This document shows positions 45,721 through 57,593 of a stretch of 64,000 bases of DNA, in pieces. Under the pieces are notes generated by a model. It saw only the letters and a list, made by a program, of their open reading frames with translations, did no database searches and was not told the DNA's origin. Source of the DNA: Acanthococcus lagerstroemiae (taxonomy: Eukaryota > Arthropoda > Insecta > Hemiptera > Eriococcidae); assembly GCA_031841125.1 (NCBI GenBank), contig CM063114.1:46459574-46523573 (forward strand), read 5' to 3'. The translations under genes were made by a program, and so were the position numbers. Each line of letters opens with the position of its first letter. Positions within the stretch are counted from its first letter, which is position 1.

Positions 45721-46539
45721 CAGCCCTACAAAAAAATAGCTGAAGTGCTCTCCCTAACGTGTCGCGCCGACCTCATCCCATAATCTCGAATCCGGAACCG
45801 GAACCCTGGACTTCTTTATATTTCCTGCTACTGTTCGCTCCACTCCGGTCACCCATCGACGTAGAAACTGGGGATTGAGGTTCGATCACCTATTTAGAAT
45901 TTGTTTTAGCGCATTAATTACAGCAATAAGATGTCTAGGTTTGTGCGGTAGCAACCAAACACCCTCCCCCACAAGATTGAGACCTCCCTACCCTGAGGTA
46001 GTCAACAATGAAGAACCATGAAGTAGGACTTTCTTTAGTATTGAACTCAGATCTCGTGTATAGATACGGATGGTGTTTTGTTTACGTAACATGCAGCTAT
46101 GCAGCCACTCAGCAATATGAAAGTTTGAAAATCAGTGTGCTTGAAGAAGCAAATTTAAAATGACCACGGCCCGAGAACTAAACCCAGTAACCAAACTTTG
46201 TACCTCTTTGAAGGTGCCATGGTACTGTTTGGTCTCATTTCTTGGTACTCGTATTAACACCAATCCCTCTCAAACAAATTCTCATGTCTTGTTCTTCAAA
46301 AAATCGTTCAGTTATATCTTGAAAGATCGAAATTTTGACACGCAAGTGGTAACGAGCCACCACCCTGGAATTTTCGGGTATGTCAGCGATTTATAACGCA
46401 GACAGGGGAGGGGGCATTTATGTTCATTTACGGAAACAGATTGAGAGGATAATACTTAGTAATATGAAGGAAAAAAGATTATGATACATTCAGCAGTGAT
46501 GTAGCCCACAATAACTGAAATGTGGACTTGCTTAAGGTG

Positions 46540-46860
46540 CTTTGAGTTGAAGGCTCCTGTGGGATGGGCTGAAAAGGAGCTCAATATAGGTCCGAAAATA
46601 TTCTACTCCTTTTTCCGATATTGGATTTGATTTCTAGATTGTTAAGATCGCTGAATCTATTTTTGGGGTTATTTTTGGATTTTAACCGCTTAGGGTAGAG
46701 GAGGCTGACCCATTTTTTTTTCTTGTTTTTTTTTCTTTTTCTTTTTTGTTGATTTGATAATCGATTAATAGGTTTTTAAGGTGTCTCTGAATCCGTTTCT
46801 GAGATTAACATTTAACTTCGACCCCTTGACGTGTGAAAATTATTGAGGATGTTAGATCGT
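46540..46860. repeat. Further copy of the 44-kb module
   Basis: GAATCTATTTTTGGG followed by TTATTTTTGGATTTTAACCG and TTAGGGTAG parallels 44025-44070. The next module follows after about 110 bp. The two regions are separate copies of one repeat of unknown class. Confidence 0.45.
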
Positions 46861-47049
46861 TTAAACCTCAGGGGAGTTATGTTAATACTAAAGGAAAAAG
46901 GCCCTGCCTAAATTTTGACCTATTATAGAAAACGTTGACTAGACAAACCTGAAAAATTGAAAAAAAAATACACTGAGAAATTTTACAAAGTTGTTACGTT
47001 ACAAATTAGAGTTACATTGCCTCCGTCTTCGCCGCATTGTCTTAATCTG

Positions 47050-48637
47050 AACCTGATATTATAAAATGGTCCGCGATACTAAATGAATTAAAGAAAAACA
47101 AAATTGATAACTGCCTAATTAAGATCATAACTCATTACCTCACGAATAGAACTATTAATTATCTGGAACAGGACTGTAACATAGAACGTAAACTTAAAGC
47201 TGGGGTACCTCAGGGAAGCTGCTTGGGTCCGGTACTTTTTAATGTCGCCTTTTCTAGCATAGGTACACAGGCTAGAAGCAGAAAAGCAAACATTGAACTA
47301 GTTAGCTACGCGGATGATGTAGCGCAAGCTATAGGATTGAATAATACACAGGAAATCATAAAAATTAATAAATAAATAAAAAAGATGGAGGAAAAGGTAC
47401 AATTATTAGGTCTGAGATTCAATGAAGCTAAAACTAATGGGCTTATAATCACTGATAAACGTAAAGCCAAAGCGGTAAGGCAAACTGTTAAACAAGAGCT
47501 ACAAAGAAACCTAAAGGTCAATGATAACAACATTAAATTCCAAACAAATATGAAATACCTCGGAATCATCATTGATGAGAATCTAAACTTTAGCAAGCAT
47601 ATCGAATATATTTGCAACAAAATTATCAAAAGATATAACTGTTTCAGAGCTCTTTATTGAAATATGTATGGATACAACTTTAAAAACAGACTAATCTTGT
47701 ATAAAGCTACCTTTGAGTCTTATGTAGACTATTGTTCATTGGCCTATGCAAAAAACCTCACTAAATTGCAAACTAAAAAACTCCTGACCACTCAACGTAA
47801 AATTCTCCTTGGGGTAATATCTGCATATAGAACAGTTTCGTACATATCGACCTGGTGCATTGCTGGAATCCCTCCAATTGATCTAATCAAAGAACGTAGA
47901 GTTATAAAAGAATGCAAAAAGTTCAAGGATTGGAACGGTTGCTCTGATGAGGTTAAAAAGAATATCTCTCAGGCTAGGCTCAAAACAATAGACGAATGGC
48001 AGGAACAGCATAAAAATGCGGAGACAGGTAGAGTCACGTATCAGTTCTTCCCCAATATTGAAAAAAGACTAAAAATGAAACATTTCTACGCCGATTACAC
48101 TGTAACACAATTCGTAAGCGGACATGGCAACTTCAATAATTACCTAGCTAGGTTTAAAATCATAGATAGCTCTTTATGCGATGATTGTAAGGAAGAGAGC
48201 GAGACTGTAATACACACGATCCATAACTGCCCGAAGAGGGAAAACCTGTGACGCAAATATAAAATAAAGAATAATGCTTTTCTCACAAACATAACCGATA
48301 TGTCCATAGACGAGTTTTACAATTTTGTAGACTATCTCCACCAAATTCAAAGTCATAAAAATCAAAAAATACAAGCTAGCCGAAAAACCGGTTGATTGAT
48401 TTATTCATGTAAGTATGTACACCGTAGTATTAATCTCAATAGGCTAAGCATGAAGTAAGAACAATTAAAGTAGTGCACCTTTATAATCATGTAAATTTAT
48501 ACATCATATAGACTCCGAGACGATATCCACTGAAAACCACCAGGGAACGTGTGGTATCGTCTCGTAATGTTTTGTAATAATCCCAATGTATGTTGTAATA
48601 AATACTTTTTAATAAAAAAATAAAATAAAAAAAAACG
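47050..48637 (+). mobile_element. 5'-truncated R1-clade LINE with RT catalytic core
   Basis: One frame runs from about 47055 to 48251, broken only by two stops (TAA near 47371 and TGA at 47658). In order: LKAGVPQGSCLGPVLFN and YADDVAQ (RT palm, both Asp present), KYLGIIIDENLNFSKH, ISAYRTVSY and AGIPPIDL (R1-type thumb), then TVTQFVSGHGNFNNYLARF and CDDCKEESETVIH (C-terminal zinc knuckle). These elements copy themselves by target-primed reverse transcription (family knowledge). The endonuclease and ORF1 are missing. The 3' UTR has a hairpin at 48517-48563 and the copy ends in an A-rich tail at 48602-48637. It is less decayed than its relative at 10571. Confidence 0.9.
48517..48563 (+). promoter_or_regulatory. 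3'-UTR hairpin of the R1-clade LINE
   Basis: GAGACGATATCCA pairs with TGGTATCGTCTC (one bulged base), loop about 22 nt, some 40-70 bp before the A-rich tail. Same place and size as the hairpin at 11460-11511, with unrelated stem sequence. Confidence 0.65.
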
Positions 48638-48759
48638 AACATTTGTTGTCAGATTGAGTACCTAAAGAAAAAGAAGTGTGGTGCTCTTTACCGCGACTAA
48701 CTTTTTAACATTGTTGACCTTTTTTGTACATGGTTTTTGTTGTACATTAACGTGCTGCC

Positions 48760-49105
48760 TAGCTACTTCCTGCATAGTATGATACGAGCGTCTTGAAAAC
48801 ATCTGTTGTCTCCTGCATTTCTGTACGTCCGGTATATGATCACATTATTCTTCTTATTATTTTCATGACTTCTTTTTTCTCCTTCGATCGGCTAGGCAGG
48901 ATATCAGTTGAGTTACAGTTCAGTTACAATTACCGCTTAAGGTGAGCCAGTTACAGTTTATGCTTCAGCACTCTCTATGAGATCTGTGTACACTATAGAT
49001 CAATCAATACAAGAGCTTTCATTCTCTCGTTTCTTTTGATTTCCTATGCCTTCGATCTGGTCGGAACACCACACTTCTCTGTCATAAAATCCGATAAACC
49101 GGTAG
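48760..49105. repeat. Dispersed repeat shared with 27700-28035
   Basis: Landmarks ACTTCCTGCATAGTA, CTCCTGCATTTC, TTCTTCTTATT, CGATCGGCTAGGCAGGA and CTCTCGTTTCTTT follow the same order as in the other copy. The 101-codon frame at 49036 starts inside this repeat and is therefore not trusted as a gene. Confidence 0.6.
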
Positions 49106-49142
49106 AGGAAATAAGTTTATTTTACGATGGACTACTTGAACG

Positions 49143-50408
49143 AATTGACGCTGTCAGAGCAAAAAGGTCATGTGCCGACTATATGTCCTTTTTGAACCGA
49201 CTTCGGAAATCGATGCTACGCAGCATTATCTTCCAAATGAGACCGTGCCAGCATGCGTACCTCAATTACAGCGTGGGCTACAGCCGTTTAAAAGTTAGAA
49301 AAAATGAATACGCAGAGCTTAGTTCGACTTTGCCGAACTAATTAATGAGAAATTGATACAATAATTCAAAAATTTTTGTGACTTGAGTTGATGAAAAATT
49401 ATGAGAAAATGGTTTGATTTTGCTTTAAAAATTGGAAAAATTTTCTTTGCGAACTTTTAATGAAATTTTAGGATCTTTACAAGTAATAAAAAGTTAAGGA
49501 AAATATGAAAAATCTGCGACTGCGCTGGAAATTTGAGTTATTATTAGAGGTTTGAAAAATGATGAAATTTCGACTAAAAAATGAGAAATCTTCAACTGCG
49601 CCAGAACATAACATGAGTACTTCAGTTTTTCAGGATGAATCAGAAATGTTAAAATAACGGTTGCACTAATGAAAAAAGTGAAGTATGATAGAATGGAAAT
49701 CATCATCTATATAGAAGGTAGAAAAATAGTAAAAATATAGAAAATTTATAAAAATATGATACAAAAAATTAAAAATTACAGGAATGGGGCTCACAAAAAT
49801 TAGGAGAAAATTAAGTCTTTCTCTTATGAAAATGGGGAGAATCTCAATGTGAAAACTTGGGGAATTTGTAGGGTTGTTGAAAGTGGTGAAAATTGAATGA
49901 AAAAGTGAGAAATTGTTCACTGCGCCAGAACATACATAAGTACTCTACTAGTAGGCACATCTTTGTTACAGTACAGAGAACAATTTGCCAAAATTTCCTT
50001 ATGGGAAATTCCATGTTAAACTTCAACCCTGTTGAGGAACACCTCAGAATTTTTGAATTAAAAAATTTTTCGGCTGGCACGTTCTTACATTAACTAGAAT
50101 TGTATGAAATATGCAGTACACAGTGTATTAGCATCACTCATCATACGTTCATCTTTCACGGAAGGTAAGTCGGAGTAAAAAGGACATATAACTCGCATTT
50201 TTCAAACTGCTCCCGAACACTACCTGCGTCCACTACGAAGTTGAGGTTGGACTTTTTCACAAGTAGATACATTGATTTTCAACATATCTATCAATGAGCA
50301 GGGCGTTCCGCGTCTGAATCTGTTTATTTCACTTGAAACACTTCAAACGCGATTTTGACAAAAACGTCACTGTTGACACATGACCTTTTTGCTCTGACAG
50401 CGTCAATT
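49143..50408. repeat. Perfect 32-bp inverted match bounding 1.27 kb
   Basis: AATTGACGCTGTCAGAGC and the next 14 bases (49143-49174) are exactly inverted at 50377-50408. Homology stops soon on both sides. Inside, the phrase ACTGCGCCAGAACATA occurs twice (49595, 49919), with a related ACTGCGCTGG at 49518. It may be an inverted pair of short fragments or ends of one element. Confidence 0.6.
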
Positions 50409-50409
50409 T

Positions 50410-52460
50410 ATACGACCACGAAAGTGAAATTGGCCACGTTCGGCGAATGTTCGAGGTTGAAGAAATCCATCGAACCGAACGGAATTCTACTCGGAATTCA
50501 AAATATTTCAGTCGATACATGTTTGTATCGATGATTCTCAAATTTGGCTGACTGGTGGTGAGGACTTTCGGCAGTACTTGTTCGAATTGATTTTCGAGAA
50601 CTAAGTTCGGAATTTCTCGAGATGTTATTGCAGACCTGAATTTCCATCATCGTTTCTATTCCGTCTACGCTGCTCATATTTCTAGAGAAAAACTGCACTG
50701 ACTTTTTGGAAAATTTAAGAAAAAACTAATGCAGGTATGATATTCAAAATGTTTTCTTCCTTCACTTACTAGGCACCGTGGATATACTCGTAGGTTCTAG
50801 TCAAGTATATTTTGCCATTACCATCGTCAACAACGTGGATTTACACGACGTAATTAACGGAGCTAAAGAAAACGTGTACGGGGTTGAAGTCGAAAGTTTG
50901 AGAAATTTCCGACACCGCTGGGTACCACTGGAGAAGCTAGACTTCTATTTCAGTCGGTTTTTTTTAGATAGTTCTCGTTTTACAGGCTTTTAAAGTCACC
51001 TAGTCTTGTTTGGAATTATGTTTTGCGTTCTCCTCCCCTTTGTATTAACGAAAGCGCCGAGACTCACGTTGCCCCCCCTCCTTTCACATTCATAATTATC
51101 AGGCGCGGTCCCCATATTAAGCGTGCATCTTGCATAAGCAAACCAACCGCAAGTTTCAAATACAAATAAGGATAAAAAAAGGCGTTTTCGAACGTTTCAG
51201 AAAATAAATCATTGTTTTTGAAATCAGTATGGAAAACAACTCTCTGGTAGTTTACCAGTCCGAATTAAGTTAATTTTTAATGAAGTTAAAAAAATGGAGA
51301 TACGTACATCGAGCCAGATGTGTAAGCTGATTGGTATACAACAAATCTCGAACCGGGAATATTAAATCTCCTTTTTTCTTTGTCTCGTTTATTTTCATTC
51401 GTTTTTGTTTTCTCTGTAGGCTCACCATCTCAAAAGTTGGCGGAAAACTCGGTCGTGTATTGCAGAGAGCATTTTCTTCTCTCTTTTTTTTTTTTACCCC
51501 ATTTTATTATATTTGCGAGCGCGTCTTTATCTGGCGATTCTAGATAATATATGGTAATCAGGATGAGTATTCGTCGAGTGCTTTCAACCTCACAATAATG
51601 TGTCGGCTGACTGTCATGTCCTATGAAAAATGGACCGAAAATGTCGCCGGCGTGCTTGATATCGACGGTTTTAATTTTCCCGATCGAGAAGGTTTCGTTT
51701 TGGAAAGATGTCCGGCAAGTCGCGTACAATTATGTGTTCGCGCGGAAGCTCAACTTTCAAATGAAAATCGAGTGGCCTCTCGACAGTTTTCTCATTTTCG
51801 AATGACGTGAGGAAAAGTTGATGAACGAACGCGGGAACACGGCTCGATCGAGCGATTCCCTTTGAATGTTTCCGTTTATTTGCAAACATTTTTTCAACTT
51901 TACTCGAGCCCGGAATGAACGAGACATTTGTAATGGAACGTAACGCCGAACCGTGAAGAATAGGGTAGTCTTGTATTTATTTCTCATCCCCTTCCACGTC
52001 GTTGCTAACAAATATAAAAACAACTTTAACCAAGTTTGAGAAAGGTTGGTGGGGTAACATGTGTGTGTTCCAAGGGGGTTGAGATTTAAATTAAGATTAA
52101 AAAGAGACTCTCAGTTTTCCGTTGCGTCAATTCTTTATTGAAGCTAATGTTTACGGGGTATACATTCCTTTCCAACTTCATGAGAGGTGGTTCTCTTTGA
52201 ATTCCTGAATTCATTTTGAAAGCCAATTTTAACATGGACATTGTCCATGTGTTTATTCGCTGGCCCGCAACAAATTTTGTGCGTCACATTTCGACCAACC
52301 GACACCGAGAATGTCGATGGACACCAAGAGTGGACGACTCTTGCCGAATATTTATTCGCTCCTGTTGTGCACCGACTAAATGGCTGAAATGCAGTATAGA
52401 TACTCGGCATCAGTTTCCTGATGATTTTTTGACCTTAGATCACAATTTTTGATCATCTCC
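50410..52460. other. No recognised feature
   Basis: Short frames on both strands (for example 51598-51810 and 52144-52410). None has a domain I know. One stretch near 50900-51000 resembles the 44-kb module (CTGGGTACCACTGGAGAAGC), weakly. Confidence 0.4.
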
Positions 52461-52757
52461 TTCTTCTTCTCGTATCCAGTGTATCCAATGCCGGACGTTG
52501 GCAGGTTAATTGGAGTAGTTTGCCCTTGCTTTCCCCACGATTTGTTCCGTTAGAGTTTTCGTAAGAGTGTGCATACGCAGCTCGCTTACTAGTCACATGT
52601 TTCACGACGTTGAGTAAGCTGTCCACGATGTGCACACGCACAGTACCAATCTTTCTGATCTGCTGGTAACCCGCCCTCTGCGATGTTTCCACTTCACTGA
52701 TATTGTGGTCACTGTGTTCGCTGGGATATTAGAAGTGGCATTCGAATATCACTAGCT
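52461..52757 (-). mobile_element. SINE, copy C, lacking the tRNA head
   Basis: On the minus strand it starts AAGCTAGTGATATTCGAATG and follows copies A and B: GCGAACACAGTGACCACAAT, GATTGGTACTGTGCGTGTGC, GTCGTGGACAGCTTACTC-like text, GGCAAACTACTCC. It ends in GAGAAGAAGAAGG. The missing head, with both Pol III boxes, means a 5'-truncated copy. Confidence 0.8.
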
Positions 52758-52792
52758 TATAACATTGTAGCACGCGAAATATTCAACGAAAC

Positions 52793-52922
52793 ACTACCAA
52801 ATGAAAAAAACATCTGTCTGGAGACATCTCTGGACATTCCCTCAAGATTTCAGCACGCCAGTGTTATCCATCATGGAGAAAGAAAAAAAATGTGTTACCT
52901 TACTTTTGAAACTACCCACGTA
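52793..52922 (+). mobile_element. Mariner 3' fragment
   Basis: Ends GTGTTACCTTACTTTTGAAA then CTACCCA, matching the terminal repeat of the element at 32612-33493 with few changes. The preceding TGGAGAAAGAAAAAAAATG resembles the codons before the stop of that transposase. No left end is seen. Confidence 0.65.
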
Positions 52923-52983
52923 TAACTATTCTATAAATCTTCTGAATCGCCCAACCCAAGATGTTTCCCTGAATCTGCATACC

Positions 52984-53737
52984 ATTAATGTTACGTAACA
53001 TACACGTACATGGCTTTAACTTCTAAATGTTTTCAGTGGCGTACCCAAAAATCAATTTTAGTGGGAGAAAGAGTTGAAGGAGAAAGAAGGAGAGGGTAAG
53101 TAGACGAAAACCACAACACTGTCCACTCACTTCGCTCACAAGTTTCTATAACCTGTTTTTCCCTTTGATGTTTCACCCACTTGGAAGAGGGAGTAACCCC
53201 AAACCGCTTTCCTCTCCGTATCCACGTCGCTAACTCAAACCCGAGCCGCAAGAACTGTGAAGTGAGCACGTTACGACTTAGCCACAAAGCGACTTGGATT
53301 ATTTTAGAAATCAGAAAAACATCTCGATCAGTCGGAATACGAATGTAATGGTTCTTTGGTTATCTTCAGTCGTGATTTTTGTGCTTTAAGGATCCATTAT
53401 GATCTTGCTCAGCCCTGCTCATCAGAAGGGTAGAAGATACGACTGTGAAGAGATACGACCAATGTTATATATTTAGAACAAATTATGAATAATTTAGTGG
53501 TGTGGGTATGGTAAGGGAAGCAGTCTGGGGCTACTCCTTCTTCCAAGTGGGTGAAATATCAGAGGGGAAAACGGGTTATAGAAACATGTAAGTGGAAAGT
53601 GTTATGGGTTTTGTCTACTTACACCCCCTCCTTCCATCTCTTTCAACTCTTTCTCCTACTAAAATTGATCTTCGGTTACGCCACTGAAAACATTTGGAAG
53701 TTAAAGCTACATGTATGTTACATTACGTTAATAACTT
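52984..53737. repeat. Large inverted repeat, arms about 220 bp
   Basis: Arm 52984-53206 is inverted at 53514-53737 with roughly 85 % identity by eye. Shared landmarks: GCTTTAACTTC, AAATGTTTTCAGTGGCGTA, ATCAATTTTAGT, GAGAAAGAGTTGAA, GTTTCTATAACC and CACCCACTTGGAAGA. The arms contain a CAGTGGCGTA end like those of hAT elements, but the homology continues past it, so the true ends are unclear. Spacer about 310 bp. Confidence 0.75.
53035..53296 (-). mobile_element. tRNA-headed SINE of a second family
   Basis: On the minus strand the head reads GTCGCTTTGTGGCTAAGTCG (box A-like), then CGGCTCGGGTTTGAGTTAG (box B-like, degenerate). The body differs from SINE copies A-C and is the left arm of the inverted repeat. 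The plus copy at 53516-53695 has the body without the head. Confidence 0.5.
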
Positions 53738-54091
53738 CCCTTTTGGCTCCACATAGCTCGTCAACGGGACTAATTAATGTCAGTGTTTTTTGCGGAGAGT
53801 CACTGCGAATTCATATGTGAGCTTTTTTCTGTCTTCATCCCCTGGCTAGCTCCCCGGAGGAGGGGACTAGTATCGATTAATACCAATTTCTCTGGTAGTG
53901 CGTTGGAAGTAGAGTTTTTTGGGGTGTTGAATCCATTTTTGTGGTGGTTTTGTCTCTAACCCTCTCGCTTTCGAGCCCTACATGGTTGCTGTTTAAGATA
54001 AAATTAGACGTAATGTGATGAAAACAACGGTTTTTGGATCGCTGTATTTTTTGAGGTCATTTTCGTGGGCATTCGTTATCTTTGGTCTCGA

Positions 54092-54252
54092 TAGGATACT
54101 ATAGCTTCACATGGGTATACTGAACCGCCATTTTGATTCCGAACTAGCCCGAACATCCTTGATCATCCGTTCGAGCTTGTTCGAGAATGCTCGGACTGAC
54201 TTGGGAATGAAAATGGCGGTCCAGTATACCCGTATGAAACTATAGTACCCTA
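54092..54252. mobile_element. 161-bp MITE with long terminal inverted repeats
   Basis: TAGGATACTATAGCTTCA at the left is inverted as TGAAACTATAGTACCCTA at the right. The match extends inward through GGGTATACTG and CCGCCATTTT. Flanks GTCTCGA and GCCTCGA agree at 6 of 7. Probably hAT-like, but the duplication length is uncertain. Confidence 0.7.
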
Positions 54253-55199
54253 GCCTCGATTGCTACATGTGGAAGTATCGATTCCATTGTATCCATAATT
54301 CTCAATTCGACATTAATAAGGCACAATGACCTAAAATCTTGAGTCAGATCACTGTTCCCATTCGACAATAATAGAAATAAAGGGAGGCTATCTACGATAT
54401 GGACTAATGAAATATTAACTTGATGAGCTTCTTTCTGAAGTGGCCTAACGTAAGTCAATTTTTTTGGGGGGAGGGGGGAGGTGAGATAGGACCGCAGTCT
54501 GGTAGAGAATATGATGAAGTACAATCCAGTCGTGGTCTGAACATTCTATCTATGTTGAATTTGATGCTCTATGCATTTTAAGTTCAAGTGTGTTTCTGAA
54601 GTGATCCAAGCGCTATAGCAAATGCTCTCAAAAAATCGTTGTCTTTTTTTACTTAAATTCCAAACAATTTTTCCTATTAGACCAGCAAAATTGACTAAGT
54701 TTTATTTTGAATTAAAAAAAATTAATAAAAAATACGCAAACACAAACAAAAACAAAGAAGGCGAGATTATCCGAAAAAATATTTTTTCGACTTGAATTCT
54801 AGAAGATTTTTTCTATCTTTTAAAGTAGTATTTTATGTAAACCCATTACGTCTTTCTTCGCCACAAACTGTTACTGACGCTTTACTGACCAATCGAATCT
54901 GCCTTTCCACTGATTGGGTATGGTATGAATGGCGGAGGGGCACGCAGGCAGGTCGGACCTATCCCCGAAGGTAAAATACTTCAATTCTTTTGTTTGGCCG
55001 TTGAATTGATGCAAAAATCCTGCGTACTATAATTTGTTTTACTATTGAGTTTATCAAATACGAGGCCAAACGTAACTTTTTTAAGGTTCAACATAATAAG
55101 AAGCAGAATGCATCGTATGAAATTCTTCATATTTCGTAAGAAAGCAAGAGATAACTATAAGACACATAATAACTTCACCAGAGGGAGCCAGCGATATTA
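54253..55199. other. No recognised feature
   Basis: AT-rich, with an A-rich patch near 54720. No supported gene. Confidence 0.45.
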
Positions 55200-55810
55200 A
55201 TACACAAATTTTTTGCATGGCCTGTATATGAGAGAAAAGTTTTTTCAGACATTTCTCCCGATATTGGGTCTAATTTTGTTCCATTTAGTCCTAGAATGCA
55301 CTTCTACCAATTTTTGTCGTAAGAATAATCTTAATCTATACTTACCGCTTTTTTCTTTCGAAGTTTTGATTTTTACCAGTACTTTTATACAATGGTTTAC
55401 CGCCTTTAATTTGCGAGATGGACCAGATTTGCACACAACCGTTTTAATAGTATTCATTGTGACCTTTAGAGAAGCTCATATACAAATTTTGCCTACCTGT
55501 GAAAATAAAGGCGCTATAAGACAACCAAATATTGTAGGTGCTTTAGCGCCTTCAATATTGCAGATAGACAAAATTTGTACATAACTCGTTTTGTAGCTCT
55601 CAATTATTACTACTGTTAAGGTCATATGTGAATTTTGTCTAACTGCTATACTGAAGGCGTTATAAAGCAACAAAATATTGTAAGTGCCTTAGCGCCTCAA
55701 TTTCATAAATAGGCAAAATTTTTATATGAACTAATCTGAAGTTTGCGATGAATACTATTAAAAAGGCTATGTAAAAATTTTGCATAACCCGCATTCTTAA
55801 GGCACTGCGT
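55200..55810. repeat. Degenerate tandem repeat, about 146-bp unit
   Basis: GGCGCTATAAGACAACCAAA at 55510 returns as GGCGTTATAAAGCAACAAAA at 55656. Each is followed by a TTAGCGCCT phrase and AAAATTT. More decayed units flank these. The 123-codon frame 55213-55584 is in the array and is not trusted. Confidence 0.6.
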
Positions 55811-56869
55811 AACATTCAATTTTCAACTTGCAGGACAGGGCTCGGGTTGAGAGTAAAATTAGAAAAGCGGGAAATCCCTTAGGAAAAATGTACAAATTTA
55901 AAGAAAAATTTTGAAACATATTTTTTTTTACCAATGGCAACTTTTTACCTGGGTCGCGTTAGAAGTTTCGGGAAAAAATGTTCACAATTCACCCTATTCC
56001 CCACATTTGTAGCTAATAACGAAATAACGGACTGGCACTGCTCGTCTGGAACAACACCGAGTACTTCTTGTAAACATCGTAGGACTTGTACTGGAGGAGC
56101 TTCCGGATGTTCAGCAACACGTCTTCTTATACCGCAGACGATTCTGAGGTCCACACACTGATCGGTTGGATCATATTATGTATCATTTTCTCAATCAGTG
56201 AAAACTTCCCTTTTCTGAATTGATCACGAACACATTAGAAGATAGATGTCATTAAAACCGATTTTTCAACTGAACGTTCGGAGGAAATAAGTCTTGGACG
56301 AACTTCTTCTCCTTGATTACACCTTCTTCGTCTGAAGTTTGGTGATCAACATGGCCAACTTAATCTTATCCACGACCGCTCTGAATAATTCCTTTGGGGA
56401 GCATTTGAACTAACTTCTCAAATCCGATTCCCACGACAGTTTCCTGCGACCAACACCCCTTTTGCCGCTTATTTTTCCTCGCAGGACGAATTGAAAAATT
56501 GAATCTAGGGTTAACGAACTAATTTTATTGAGTATTGAGCATTTGGAGATTACGTTGAAGACTTGACAGTGAACTTGAGATGATGTATATCAACAATAGG
56601 AAACATCGATTTGCCCATTGAAAATAACCCTGAATTCTGAGAACACGTGACTGTTCCTTAACAGCACAACATTATATCTTATGCGCGAATTGTTGACTAT
56701 TGTTGATATACATACATACTCGTACATAATCCGAGGTCTATTTTATGGTAGATACCCAACAAACTGTCATGGGCGTAGTCAGGTGGGGGAGGGGGTAAAC
56801 TGAGACGCTTATCCTAGTAGACAGAGACTGAAGTTATGTTGTAGTGTGCGTTATCTGGCGTTAATAGAT

Positions 56870-57440
56870 ATTTCAGTTGTAAAATAATTTTTAAAAAACA
56901 TATGTTTTTCGAAAATTCCACGCATTTTTGCGATTGTTTCGATAAATATGTTTTTTAAAGAAAAGTTGTACGGAATCTTTTTTACAGAAAATTTAACGTG
57001 GAACATTTTATGTTATTTCCATTTTGGTCCTAAAGTGAATATTTTTTTAGATAACGATTTAGCGAGTGAAGATCGGTTATGAAAGAAAAAATTGACCAAA
57101 TCCACCTGAAACTTTTACATACTAATGCGATTATCTCGGTAAATATGCGTTTTAGAGAAAAGTTGTACATTATCTTTTTTATAGGAAATTTAACAGCAAA
57201 CATTTTATGTTATATGCATTTTGGTCCTGTAGTTGATATGTTCCGAGATATTCGCGGTTTTTGTAAAATCTCAGTATTCTACATAACTTCAAGGTCAAAG
57301 CGGAACGGGTTAATGGCCTTAGATCGAGCTCAAATTTCTTATGGCGAGTTTTTAGGTCCATTGAAACAAATTTCAGTGCGACCCTAATCAATTGGCGAAA
57401 ACTTTTAAATAACAGGCACCCTATTCTATATTCTCCGCAC
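56870..57440. repeat. Dispersed repeat with a 197-bp internal duplication
   Basis: GCGATTGTTTCGATAAATAT at 56930 returns as GCGATTATCTCGGTAAATAT at 57127. Both are followed by TTTTAAAGAAAAGTTGTAC-like text and CATTTTATGTTAT. The right edge, CAGGCACCCTATTC, abuts the LINE piece at 57462. Class unknown. Confidence 0.5.
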
Positions 57441-57461
57441 TCTACCGCATTGCTCTGTTTT

Positions 57462-57593
57462 AACCAACTACAACCAATCTGCTGGAATATCTTGCGACAG
57501 TAATATGCTATTAAAGAATCTGGCTGAAAAAGCAATTGATGGTTGATCATTCTTCAACAGTTGTTCGCAATGCATTCCATCTGGCCTGACTGC
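57462..57593 (-). mobile_element. RTE-like LINE, RT piece downstream of an insertion
   Basis: On the minus strand the text AVRPDGMHCEQLLKND, then FSARFFNSILLSQDIPADWL, is the N-terminal RT region of endonuclease/RT-type LINEs (it follows the KMKNG..GPDG motif). It is the continuation of the piece at 59652-60110. The copy stops at DWL, where other repeat sequence begins, so the catalytic palm is absent. Confidence 0.7.

Noticed and set aside
49036..49341. 101-codon plus frame
   Set aside because: Its start lies in a dispersed repeat shared with 27.7-28.0 kb, and no domain is visible.
55838..55862. Short match (CAGGGCTCGGGTTGAGAG) to 7391-7408
   Set aside because: Only about 18 bp agree and the homology does not extend, so it was not listed as a repeat copy.
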